Shown: piece by piece, positions 47,988-56,034 of the stretch
How the letters are laid out: each line of letters opens with the position of its first letter
How positions within the stretch are numbered: position 1 is the stretch's first letter
From: Mycolicibacterium hippocampi
GTDB taxonomy: Bacteria; Actinomycetota; Actinomycetes; Mycobacteriales; Mycobacteriaceae
NCBI RefSeq assembly: GCF_010723735.1
Contig: NZ_BLLB01000002.1
Coordinates: 2,356,001 to 2,420,000, forward strand
Reading direction: 5' to 3'
DNA length: 64,000 nt
Program-made: the position numbers and the translations under genes
Notes under the pieces: generated by a model
Told to the model about the DNA's origin: nothing
Database searches by the model: none
The model's input: only the letters and a program-made list of their open reading frames with translations

Positions 47988-48098
47988 ATGGATCCCAATC
48001 CTGATTACGACGCCAGCGACGAGATCGAATACTTCTTCAACTGGCTGCCTTGGGCACTCAGAGGTGTATACCCACCGCCCGCGTACCCGCCGGTCTAG
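47988..48098 (+). CDS. Small acidic 36-residue protein
   Basis: An ATG after AAGGGGGC (47970-47977) opens a 36-codon frame 20 bases after the SCP2-like gene. The peptide is acidic at the start (MDPNPDYDASDEIEYF), then aromatic (NWLPWAL) and Pro-rich at the end. The composition is not random-looking and the ribosome site is good. The function is unknown. Confidence 0.45.
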   Translation: MDPNPDYDASDEIEYFFNWLPWALRGVYPPPAYPPV

Positions 48099-48113
48099 AC
48101 ACGCAACAGGGCC

Positions 48114-49007
48114 ATGGAAAGATCCAGCGGAACCGCCATCCGTCTCCTCCACACAGCATTGATCGCGGTTCTCGGCATGTGTCTGTGGAGCGCCGTTCAG
48201 GCTAAAGCCGATTCGATCGAGATGCTGATGGTGCCCTCGGGTGCTATGGGGCGTGACATCCCGGTGGCGTTCCGGGCAGGTGGCCCGCACGTGGTATTCC
48301 TGCTGGACGCCTTCAACGGCGGGCCCGATGTCAGCAACTGGGTCGGCAACGGCGGACTCAACACGTTCGCGGGTAAGGGCGTCTCGGTCGCCGCGCCGGC
48401 GGGTGGCGCCTGGAGCATGTATACCAATTGGGAGGCCGACGGCTCCAAGCAGTGGGAGACGTTCCTCGCCGATGAGCTGCCGAACTGGCTGGCGGCGAAT
48501 ATGGGCCTTGCCCCCGGTGGGCACGGTGTCGTCGGCGTCGCGCAGGGTGGCACCGCGGCGGTGACGCTGGCCGTGTTCCATCCCGATCGTTTCCGCTACG
48601 CCGGTTCGCTGTCGGGTTTCATGACTCCCTCGTCGACGTCGATGAACGGTGCGATCACAGCGGGCCTGGCACAGTTCGGCGGCGTCAACACGCAGGCGAT
48701 GTGGGGTGCTGCGCAGCTCGGCCGGTGGAAATGGCACGACCCTGATGTGCACGTTTCGCTGTTGGCGCAGAACAATACTCGCCTGTGGGTCTTCAGCCCG
48801 GCCACGTTGGGGTGCAGCGATCCGGCGGCGATGATCGGGTACTGCGACCAGGCCCCCGGGAGCAACCGCGCGTTCTATCAGCACTACCGGGCCGTAGGTG
48901 GGCGCAACGGGCACTTCGACTTTCCTACTGGGGGTCAGCACAACTGGGCCACCTGGGGGCCGCAGCTGGGTCCACTGTCCAGTGACCTCGCAGCGGCGAT
49001 CCGATAG
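48114..49007 (+). CDS. Antigen 85/MPT51-like secreted protein without catalytic Ser
   Basis: The 297-residue protein has a signal peptide (about 1-33, cut after VQAKADS-like sequence) and an antigen 85-type alpha/beta hydrolase fold. The nucleophile elbow reads GVAQGG instead of GxSxG, as in MPT51, so mycolyl transfer is unlikely. MPT51-type proteins bind fibronectin or act in the cell wall. It starts 15 bases after the 36-codon gene. Its place at the end of this small operon is odd for a cell-wall gene. Confidence 0.82.
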   Translation: MERSSGTAIRLLHTALIAVLGMCLWSAVQAKADSIEMLMVPSGAMGRDIPVAFRAGGPHVVFLLDAFNGGPDVSNWVGNGGLNTFAGKGVSVAAPAGGAWSMYTNWEADGSKQWETFLADELPNWLAANMGLAPGGHGVVGVAQGGTAAVTLAVFHPDRFRYAGSLSGFMTPSSTSMNGAITAGLAQFGGVNTQAMWGAAQLGRWKWHDPDVHVSLLAQNNTRLWVFSPATLGCSDPAAMIGYCDQAPGSNRAFYQHYRAVGGRNGHFDFPTGGQHNWATWGPQLGPLSSDLAAAIR

Positions 49008-49131
49008 CGCTGCAGGCGAATACACGGGAGCAGAGTCCAATTGGGCGTCGGTATGCAGGCGAGGGACTGACCAAGTCGTTAGGGTCCTGCCGAATCTGCG
49101 TAGGACGTCACCTCACCTCCCCGCAGGTGAG

Positions 49132-49185
49132 ATGAGCGTTCTCCTCAGTGCGTCCGGCACCGGCAAATCCGTACTCTTGAAGTAC
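49132..49185 (+). pseudogene. Fragment of an Mkl/MceG-type ABC ATPase
   Basis: A short open stretch encodes MSVLLSASGTGKSVLLKY, which matches the P-loop region of MceG/Mkl ATPases (LLGPSGTGKSVxLK). The similarity stops on both sides. It lies in the 657-base gap between the MPT51-like gene and DUF3263 copy 2. I read it as a scar of a lost mce-linked gene. The rest of the gap to 49437 holds nothing I can support. Confidence 0.4.
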
Positions 49186-49437
49186 CGGCGCCGGGAGCGC
49201 CGACAATCGCGACTAATTCCCCGGCGATGCCACCCGGGGCCTCAAACGCCACCAGCAAAACTTCGTCGTCGAAATGAACTAGCCCGAAGGCTGAGTTTGG
49301 CACCTTTGCTGACCCCCTGGGTCCTGCAGCGGTGGCCTACAGCCTCTTGGGTCGGTTGATCAGAAACAATCGCCACGGCAAAACATAGCGTCGCCACCCC
49401 CCCGCGCACGCGTCCGACCCAACCCTGCCGGTCGAGG

Positions 49438-49509
49438 TGCGCTGACGCATTCGTCCCACAACATGTGCGGCATAGTCCAAGTCAATCTGTGTGCCAGGTC
49501 ACATACTGT
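49438..49509 (+). repeat. Regulatory repeat copy 2, with CRP-like site 49488-49503
   Basis: Gapless partner of 31207-31278: an identical 17-mer at the left end, shared TGTGCGGC and TGTGT-N6-TCACA at the right. The 17-mer again contains a TGA that would end a frame (PTLPVEVR then stop), resembling the end of the duplicated membrane protein at 31.2 kb. This suggests that the copy includes the tail of a lost homologue. Confidence 0.55.
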
Positions 49510-49664
49510 GCGTCGCGGTCACCGCCGAGGCGGAGCTGCCGGTGCCAAGCCGGCGCACGCAGACCCGCCATGACGCGTAGTGGGCGGGACTCCGGACTGA
49601 GGGGTGAAGAGGCTCCAGTTTGGATCCGTCCACAGTGGACCACCAACAGGAAGGAGGCCCGAGC

Positions 49665-50000
49665 GTGCAACAGCACAAAGGCCGGGGTGATCACTCCGAT
49701 GCGCGTTCAGCGGAGAGTCCGGGATACCACGGTCGCCCCGCTGTGGGCCACGGACCCGACGTTGTCGAGCGTGCGATGATTGAATTCGTCACGCGGTGGC
49801 ACCTCTACGGCGGTGGGCCAGCTTCTGAGATCTTCGTGGACTTCGGCATTTCCGAGCGAGAATTCTTTGCGCGGACATTGCGGCTGCTCGCCACCGATTA
49901 CACCGCCTCTCACGTCGATGCGGCGACAGCGGGCCGCCTGCGTGAAGTATGTCGGCGACGATTGAAGACACCTGATCGCTTCATAGCAGCCCCGTCATGA
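49665..50000 (+). CDS. DUF3263-like small protein, copy 2
   Basis: The 111-residue paralogue of the protein at 31.6 kb shares VERAMIEFVTRWHLYGGGPAxxIFVDFGIxEREFFARTL with it. A polar N-terminal extension of about 35 residues is specific to this copy. GTG 49665 lies 8 bases after AAGGAGG and is preferred over the upstream ATG 49620. It precedes the histidine kinase and di-iron monooxygenase genes, as copy 1 precedes paaI. Confidence 0.7.
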   Translation: MQQHKGRGDHSDARSAESPGYHGRPAVGHGPDVVERAMIEFVTRWHLYGGGPASEIFVDFGISEREFFARTLRLLATDYTASHVDAATAGRLREVCRRRLKTPDRFIAAPS

Positions 50001-50075
50001 CAGCCAGGCTCACACCGACACGTCGTGCGTCGAGCGAGGCCGGTTTCTGTTCTACCGGCGAGGGCGGATTGAGTC

Positions 50076-51245
50076 ATGACCGACGCGCCGGCCGCTGAGC
50101 CCAGTGGTGGCCTGGTCGATTTACGTAGCCAATACGGTGATCTCGCCGGGGTTTTGCCCCTTCTCGACAGTACGGCGGCGCTGCGCCAAGCGACGGTGTT
50201 GGTGCGGCAGCAGATGGACGTCGAGGTAAGTGCGGCGGCGATCCGTGTCGACGACGATGACACCCTCGAGGTGATCGCGGCATGCGAAGCGTCCGCGCTG
50301 ATCGGCCTGAGGATCGCTCCCGGTACCGGGCTGGGCGGCCAGGCAGCGGTCCTGCGCCATCCGGTTGCTGTCACTGACTACTGCACCAGCAGCGACATCA
50401 GCCATGACTACGACGACGATATCCGCGCCGCCGGGCTGCGAGCAGTACTCGCCGCGCCCATCTTGCGTGGTCACCGGCTCTACGGGGTGCTGTATGCGGC
50501 ACACAGATTCCCCGCCCCGTGGAGTGACGACGATCGACAGCAATTGTTGGACATGGCCAGACAAGTTGCGCTGGCTATGGAAGTCGCTGACTGCGCGCGC
50601 GAAATGTCCGATGTGGCCGTCTACACCGAACGTCAGCGGTGGGCCGTGGAGATGCACGACACGGTGGGCGCTGCGTTGTTCAACATCCGGGCTGCCCTGA
50701 CACGGCTTCAGGACGAGCCGGGGCTTCCCGCTCACCTCGTCGACCATGTCGTCAGAATCGACCGGCTGGCCGAGCAGGTCAGCACCGGTGTGCGGGTCCG
50801 GCTGCGCAATATGCACGCCACGCCGGCAGACAAGGCCCTAGCGGTGGCCTTGCGCGCGGACTGCCACGAGCTGACCACTCGCACCGACATCCGAGCAGAC
50901 GTCGTCATCCTTGGCGATCTGCCACCGCTGGAATCAACCCGTAGCGACGCCCTACTGCGCGCCAGTCGCGAGGCACTGCTGAACATCGAAAAACATGCCA
51001 ACGCGAATTCTGTTGTGCTGACCCTGTTTAGTGCAGACGGTGGGATGGGTGTCGCGTTGGCCGATGACGGAGCGGTCCGCGACCGAGCAAACGACCGCGA
51101 TCCGGCGGGTCTAGGGCTGTCGGCGGCCGCAGAACGTCTGGAACGGGTCGGCGGCTGGCTGACCTTCGCTGTTGGCGAGGACGGCGGCGGGATCGTGCGC
51201 GCCTGGGTTCCGTCAGCTACAACAACCCTGCGCGCTGAGCGTTGA
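50076..51245 (+). CDS. GAF-domain sensor histidine kinase (NarL-partner type)
   Basis: The 389-residue soluble kinase has a GAF domain (about 25-175), an HisKA_3 dimerisation helix with phospho-acceptor His194 (WAVEMHDTVGAALFNI) and a GHKL ATPase (LLRASREALLNIEKHANA, then DPAGLGLSAAAERL). It should phosphorylate the convergent LuxR-type regulator. The two genes overlap tail to tail by 29 bases, an unusual arrangement for a two-component pair. The GAF domain could sense a small molecule in the cytosol. Confidence 0.87.
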   Translation: MTDAPAAEPSGGLVDLRSQYGDLAGVLPLLDSTAALRQATVLVRQQMDVEVSAAAIRVDDDDTLEVIAACEASALIGLRIAPGTGLGGQAAVLRHPVAVTDYCTSSDISHDYDDDIRAAGLRAVLAAPILRGHRLYGVLYAAHRFPAPWSDDDRQQLLDMARQVALAMEVADCAREMSDVAVYTERQRWAVEMHDTVGAALFNIRAALTRLQDEPGLPAHLVDHVVRIDRLAEQVSTGVRVRLRNMHATPADKALAVALRADCHELTTRTDIRADVVILGDLPPLESTRSDALLRASREALLNIEKHANANSVVLTLFSADGGMGVALADDGAVRDRANDRDPAGLGLSAAAERLERVGGWLTFAVGEDGGGIVRAWVPSATTTLRAER

Positions 51246-51879
51246 CCACTGCCTCGAGCCTGTTTCTGGCGTCCATGCGTGCCAGCAGCATCTGCACATA
51301 CGACTTGACGGTGTTGCTGGCCAAGCCAAGTTTCGCCGCGATCTCGGCGTTACTCTCGCCCATCGCGATCCGTTGCAGCACTTGGTATTCCCGCCGCGAC
51401 AGCGGTGCGTCGGGTTCGAGGTCCAAGGTGGAGTCGAAGAATCTCCGGCCAGCGGCGACGTCGCGGATCGCTGTCACCAGCGACGTGCACGCGGTGTCTT
51501 TGTGCACGAACCCGTCAGTGCCGATCAGTCCGAGATTCAGTGCGGCCGATCGGCGTGCATCCCCGGTAAACAGGATCACCTTGACTCCCGGGCGCGCGGA
51601 ACGGATGGCCGCGGCCGCCTCCGGTGCGGACCCATCGGGTAGGTGCAGATCCAGCAGGACGACATCGCATGGCTCGCGCGCAGCGATCGCCGCACCCTCA
51701 CGGGCGGAATGGGCACGACGACACATGCGGAGATGCGGATCGCGTCCAATCAGCGTTTCCACACCCTCGTGGACGATCGGGTGATCATCAACGAGCAGCA
51801 CATGGGTAACACCGCGGTCAGAACCCGCCGGCCCCCACCGCACTTCCCCGTGGCCTGCGTCCCCGCGGTCTGCGTGCAT
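51217..51879 (-). CDS. LuxR/NarL-family response regulator
   Basis: The 220-residue protein has a receiver domain (VLLVDDHP; phospho-acceptor Asp77 in VVLLDLHLPDG) and a LuxR-type helix-turn-helix (SRREYQVLQRIAMGESNAEIAAKLGLASNTVKSYVQMLL). It is divergent from the di-iron monooxygenase operon across a 140-base gap that contains a 16-bp palindrome, so it probably controls that operon. The first 25 residues lie before the receiver fold, so a later start is possible. Confidence 0.87.
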   Translation of the reverse strand: MHADRGDAGHGEVRWGPAGSDRGVTHVLLVDDHPIVHEGVETLIGRDPHLRMCRRAHSAREGAAIAAREPCDVVLLDLHLPDGSAPEAAAAIRSARPGVKVILFTGDARRSAALNLGLIGTDGFVHKDTACTSLVTAIRDVAAGRRFFDSTLDLEPDAPLSRREYQVLQRIAMGESNAEIAAKLGLASNTVKSYVQMLLARMDARNRLEAVVNAQRAGLL

Positions 51880-51931
51880 ATAGGAACGCTAGGGCCGCAC
51901 TCTCACCCTGGCAAGCGCTCTAGCGACACCA

Positions 51932-51947
51932 ACCTCCGATCGGAGGT
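51932..51947. promoter_or_regulatory. 16-bp palindrome between the regulator and monooxygenase genes
   Basis: ACCTCCGATCGGAGGT is a perfect palindrome, 52 bases upstream of the regulator start and 72 upstream of the monooxygenase start. NarL/LuxR-type regulators bind such inverted repeats as dimers. It is the only perfect palindrome of this length that I noticed in this gap. Confidence 0.55.
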
Positions 51948-52019
51948 AGTGCTCCACATCACCTCGACACACAATCGGCGCAACAGATCACACGGTTCCA
52001 TACAAGCAAGGAGATCGGA

Positions 52020-53558
52020 ATGGCGACGTCACTGTCGGCGCAGCACGACAAGATCAAGAAATTCGACTGGGAACCGAGCTATTTCCATAAGGAGGCCCGC
52101 TATCCCACGCGGTACAAGATCCCGCCTCGCACCAAGGATCCGTTCCGGACTCTGGTCAGAGAATACGTCGGCATGGAGGAAGAGAAGGACGACCGTCAGT
52201 ACGGCGCGCTGGAGGATGCGCTGGGTCGGATGAACAACTCCGCTCACGCTGAACCGAGGTTCATGGAGGCGCTCAAACCGGTCATCTCGATCGTGGACTT
52301 CGGTGAGTACGCCGCGGTGAAAGCAACGGCGATGCTCGTCGATACCGTCGAGAATCCTGAACTGCGCCAGGGTTATCTTGCGCAGATGATCGACGAGGTG
52401 CGCCACGTTAACCAGGAGGCCTACCTGATGCGCTATCTAGCCAAGCACGCCCCGGATCCTGCCGGTTTCAATTCGGCCTTTCAGATGCGTGCACACGACC
52501 CCATCGGTCGGGCTGGCCGGGCGGCCCTGGAGGGTTTCATGAACAACGACCCGATCGCCAATGCCATCAACCTGCAAGTCGTCGCCGAAACCGCCTACAC
52601 CAACCCTTTATTCGTCGCGCTGACCGAAGTCGCGGCCGCCAACGGCGACCAGGCCACTCCGTCGGTGTTTCTGTCTGTCCAGTCCGATGAAGCGCGTCAT
52701 ATGGCCAACGGCTACTCAACCTTGGCCGCCGTGCTCGCCGAGCCCGACAACCTGCCGATGCTGCAGGAGGACTTCGACACTGCGTTCTGGCGTAACCACA
52801 TCTTTCTCGACAGCTTCCAGGGCGCGGTCTATGACTACTTCTCCAAAGTCCGGACGAAGTCCTACAAAGAGTATTGGATGCAATGGATTTGGGAGGACTG
52901 GGCCGGCAGTTACATCGAACAGCTAGCACCGTTCGGCCTGCAGGTTCCTCGCTGGATCAACGATGCGCGTCGCAACGTCGACTGGGCCGGACATTCTTCG
53001 GCGATGGCCTCAGCTGCGTTGTGGCCCGTGCACGCTTGGCGATCCGACTACATGGTCGAAGACGATTTCGCCTACCTGGAAGACAAATACCCGGGCTGGG
53101 AGGAACACTTCGGTGGTTTCTGGCGCGCGTATCGCGAGATGGCGCACCCGAGGCACGGACATCTGGCGCTGGAGCTGTTCCCCGCGCTTCCGCCCATCTG
53201 CAACACCTGCCAAATGCCGGCGGTGTTTCCGCGGCCCGACATCAACGAGGTTCGTTTCTTCCTCGGTGCAGAAGGCCGTCGGCTGGCGTTCTGCTCGGAC
53301 GGATGTGAGCACATCTACCGGCAGTCACCGGACCGATTCACTGGATTGACCTGGTATGAACTCAATCACGGTGTCGAGTTGTGGCGCTACATCGAGACCA
53401 AGGGCCTGTTGCGCTCCGACGGAAAGACACTGATGGGCCAGCCGCACGTGCACACCGATGAGGAATGGTTGTGGACCATCGACGACATCAAGCGCAGCGG
53501 GGTGGTGATCGCCGACCCGCTGGAGGCGATGCCGATCGAGCAGTTCGGAGTGCTGTGA
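52020..53558 (+). CDS. Soluble di-iron monooxygenase, alpha subunit
   Basis: The 512-residue hydroxylase subunit has the six iron ligands at the family spacing: Glu96, Glu126, His129 (DEVRH), Glu190, Glu224, His227 (DEARH). The spacing matches that of methane monooxygenase MmoX. A YHS-like cysteine segment (CNTCQMPAVF...FCSDGCEHIY) near residues 400-450 resembles toluene/phenol/propane monooxygenases. Substrate is likely a small alkane, alkene or aromatic. It is the first gene of the operon after GCAAGGAGAT. Group assignment is uncertain. Confidence 0.92.
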   Translation: MATSLSAQHDKIKKFDWEPSYFHKEARYPTRYKIPPRTKDPFRTLVREYVGMEEEKDDRQYGALEDALGRMNNSAHAEPRFMEALKPVISIVDFGEYAAVKATAMLVDTVENPELRQGYLAQMIDEVRHVNQEAYLMRYLAKHAPDPAGFNSAFQMRAHDPIGRAGRAALEGFMNNDPIANAINLQVVAETAYTNPLFVALTEVAAANGDQATPSVFLSVQSDEARHMANGYSTLAAVLAEPDNLPMLQEDFDTAFWRNHIFLDSFQGAVYDYFSKVRTKSYKEYWMQWIWEDWAGSYIEQLAPFGLQVPRWINDARRNVDWAGHSSAMASAALWPVHAWRSDYMVEDDFAYLEDKYPGWEEHFGGFWRAYREMAHPRHGHLALELFPALPPICNTCQMPAVFPRPDINEVRFFLGAEGRRLAFCSDGCEHIYRQSPDRFTGLTWYELNHGVELWRYIETKGLLRSDGKTLMGQPHVHTDEEWLWTIDDIKRSGVVIADPLEAMPIEQFGVL

Positions 53559-54637
53559 TGACAACGACCAGCAAGAGTTCCGTCAAGGTACCTGAGAGTT
53601 TCTATAGCCCACGCGATTTCACCTACATCAAGCCGATGCGACGACGGCTGACCGAATACGAGGCTGTCATCTGTAACGCGCAGCCAGATATGAATCAATT
53701 CGACACGGGCGGTTGGTTTCTGCTTCGACCTGATCTGCGCGCATCATTCGATTCGGCCTCCACGGCGCTGCGCCACCCGAACTGGTTCGATTACCGCGAC
53801 CCGTCGGGGTTGTGGCAACGGCCCTACATCAAGCTGCAGGCCCAGCATGAACGATCGATCAGTCAGGCCAGTGAGGCCGCGGTTCTCAACGGCTCACTCA
53901 AAGACATCCAGCCGCCATGGGTTGAATTGCTTGCGCCCTACTACGAGGCATTCGCCTCGCTGGAGTGGGGCATGTTCAGAGCGCACGCGTTCGTCGCGCG
54001 GGAGGCCTTGTCCGACACGCTGACCATGGCGTTCACCTTCAGCGGTATGGACCGGTTACGGCATCAGCAAGACATCGCTCTCTACAGCTTGGAGTTGCAC
54101 GATCAGATCGGTAGCTACCAGGAAGGCCTTGGCATGGATGCGTGGCTTGGCGACGAGGTTTGGCAACCGACCCGCCGACTGGTGGAGCGACTGTTGACGC
54201 TGACCGACTGGGTGGAGATCGTCGCCATGACCAACCTTGTGATCGATCCTATGGTGACCGCATTCATCGGAAGCGAATTCTTCCGCGCGTTAGCACCGCT
54301 ACATGGAGACGTCGTCACACCGGTTATTGAAATGACTGCGGAAGCCGACCGAATCCGCAACCTTAATGCTACCCGCGAGCTTGCCAGGATGGTGACCGCT
54401 GAAGCCGATCGGGCCGGAGAATCGGTTCCAGCACAACATAACCGGGAGACCCTGCAGGCATGGACGGACTCGTGGTATCCGATGGCCGTTGAGGCGGTTG
54501 ACGCATTCGAAGGCGTCTTCCACCGGCTGCCGGCAGGGACGCAGCGGGCCGGGCAGGCCAAGGCAAGTGTCGCGGCCAACACCCGCGACATACTCGAGCA
54601 GGTTGGACTGCAGGTGCCGGTGGAGGTGCGCGCATGA
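53558..54637 (+). CDS. Soluble di-iron monooxygenase, beta subunit
   Basis: The 359-residue ferritin-like subunit has the pattern of hydroxylase beta chains (SFYSPRDFTYIKPMRRRLTEYEAV, FSGMDRLRHQQDIALYSLEL) and no full iron-binding set. It assembles with the alpha subunit. The ATG overlaps the alpha stop by one base and its own stop overlaps the next start. The order alpha-beta-coupling-reductase differs from the alpha-reductase-beta-coupling order of mim/prm propane monooxygenases. Confidence 0.9.
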   Translation: MTTTSKSSVKVPESFYSPRDFTYIKPMRRRLTEYEAVICNAQPDMNQFDTGGWFLLRPDLRASFDSASTALRHPNWFDYRDPSGLWQRPYIKLQAQHERSISQASEAAVLNGSLKDIQPPWVELLAPYYEAFASLEWGMFRAHAFVAREALSDTLTMAFTFSGMDRLRHQQDIALYSLELHDQIGSYQEGLGMDAWLGDEVWQPTRRLVERLLTLTDWVEIVAMTNLVIDPMVTAFIGSEFFRALAPLHGDVVTPVIEMTAEADRIRNLNATRELARMVTAEADRAGESVPAQHNRETLQAWTDSWYPMAVEAVDAFEGVFHRLPAGTQRAGQAKASVAANTRDILEQVGLQVPVEVRA

Positions 54638-54960
54638 GCATTCATGCCGACCGCGCTGCGACTGTCGGAGTCGTGCTGATGAAAAGCGAAGAAGCGCAGG
54701 CGGTAGTCGAGTACTGCCGGGACTGCGATCCCAGCATCACTGTGACTGATTGCGGGACCTACTTCCTGCTGCAGTCGACCGGCGACATCCGGATACCGTT
54801 GCCCGAAGTGGCCGAGTACCTCGGCAAGCCGCTGGGCCTGTCACGCTTCCTGGTGGTCATGTCCACCTACTACGGGCGGGTGCAGACCACCGATGACGAG
54901 TTCGTGGTCACCCCGGAGGTCACCCAGTTCGAAGGAGTGCAAGGGGCGCCGGCGCGATGA
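54634..54960 (+). CDS. Monooxygenase coupling (regulatory) protein, MmoB-like
   Basis: The 108-residue protein matches the MmoB/DmpM effector family (VGVVLMKSEEAQAVVEYCRD, DIRIPLPEVAEYLGKPL). It has no cofactor and tunes the hydroxylase and its access to substrate. Four-base overlaps on both sides (ATGA) keep it at a fixed ratio with its partners. Confidence 0.9.
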   Translation: MSIHADRAATVGVVLMKSEEAQAVVEYCRDCDPSITVTDCGTYFLLQSTGDIRIPLPEVAEYLGKPLGLSRFLVVMSTYYGRVQTTDDEFVVTPEVTQFEGVQGAPAR

Positions 54961-55973
54961 AGGTCATCTTCAAACCGACCGGTGACGAATTCGCGATCTC
55001 GGCCGACGAGGACATTCTCACCGCGGCGTTACGTCACGGGATCAACCTGCAATACGGCTGCCGTCATGGGAACTGCTCGTCGTGCAAGCATTGGCTGCTG
55101 GAGGGCGACGTTGACGATTCGGCAGCGTCAGTTTACGCGATACCTCGCGACGAGCGTGAAGATGGAGCGATCCTGCTGTGCTGCAGCTATCCCCGCACGG
55201 ACCTGCTGATTGAGATCGACCAGCACGAAGGCAGCGAGGAACTCCCGCCGATGGAGCCACCAGCACGCCGTGTCGCCACTGTCACCGGCGTCAGACCGCT
55301 TACGAAGTCCCTCGTGGAGCTGCGCGTACGACTAGATCGAACTCTGTCGTTTCGGGCTGGACAGTATGCGGAGTTCCTCATTCCAGGCACGTCCGAACGG
55401 CGATCCTTTTCGTTGGCCAGCGCCCCCAGCGAGGAACTGGACTGCCTCTTCTGCATCAAGCGCGTCGATGGCGGCGCCTTCGGCACTCTCTTACAAACTT
55501 TGCGCCCGGGTGACAGTCTCGACATCGAGGCGCCGTTTGGCGCCATGTTTTACCGTGACACGGGCCGTCCTGTGCTAATCGTCGCGACCGGCTCGGGCAT
55601 TGCTCCGATCATGTCCATCCTCAACGACATTGCCGGCGCCGAGGTGCCGATTCGGTTCTACTACGGCATCCGCTGTGCTGATGACCTCATCTACCAGGAT
55701 GCGTTGAACGGACTTGCCGAGCGATTCAGCGACTTCGAGTTCATCCCGTGCGTTAGCCGTGGTAGCGGTGAGGGAATCAATGGAGCACGCCTCGGTAGGG
55801 TCAACCGTGTCATCGCCGAAGACATCCGCGACGCCAGCGCGTACGACGCCTATCTGTGTGGGCCACCGGCGATGTGCGACGCGGTGCGGTTGCTCTTGGA
55901 AGTGAAAGGGCTGCCGGATAGGCGGATTCACGCCGACCGATTCTTCCCGGCGATCGCGCCGGAACGGCGCTGA
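54957..55973 (+). CDS. Monooxygenase reductase, [2Fe-2S]/FAD
   Basis: The 338-residue protein has an N-terminal plant-type ferredoxin domain (YGCRHGNCSSCKHW, later Cys in LLCCSYP), an FAD domain (RRSFSLASAPS) and an NAD domain (LIVATGSGIAPIMSI). It passes electrons from NAD(P)H to the di-iron site. It overlaps the coupling gene. The Fe-S cluster here is the likely client if the zinc ribbon at the end of this operon is a maturation factor. Confidence 0.93.
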   Translation: MKVIFKPTGDEFAISADEDILTAALRHGINLQYGCRHGNCSSCKHWLLEGDVDDSAASVYAIPRDEREDGAILLCCSYPRTDLLIEIDQHEGSEELPPMEPPARRVATVTGVRPLTKSLVELRVRLDRTLSFRAGQYAEFLIPGTSERRSFSLASAPSEELDCLFCIKRVDGGAFGTLLQTLRPGDSLDIEAPFGAMFYRDTGRPVLIVATGSGIAPIMSILNDIAGAEVPIRFYYGIRCADDLIYQDALNGLAERFSDFEFIPCVSRGSGEGINGARLGRVNRVIAEDIRDASAYDAYLCGPPAMCDAVRLLLEVKGLPDRRIHADRFFPAIAPERR

Positions 55974-56034
55974 CTGCGCTGCCCGCGGACGGCCTGCATA
56001 GTCCTGAACCGTCGAAACCTTAGAGGAGAGACCA

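Noticed and set aside
49190..49340. Protein-like minus-strand text (VHFDDEVLLVAFEAPGG) in the gap before DUF3263 copy 2
   Set aside because: The stretch is under 65 codons, lacks a start with a ribosome site and has no recognisable family; it could be a relic but I cannot support it.
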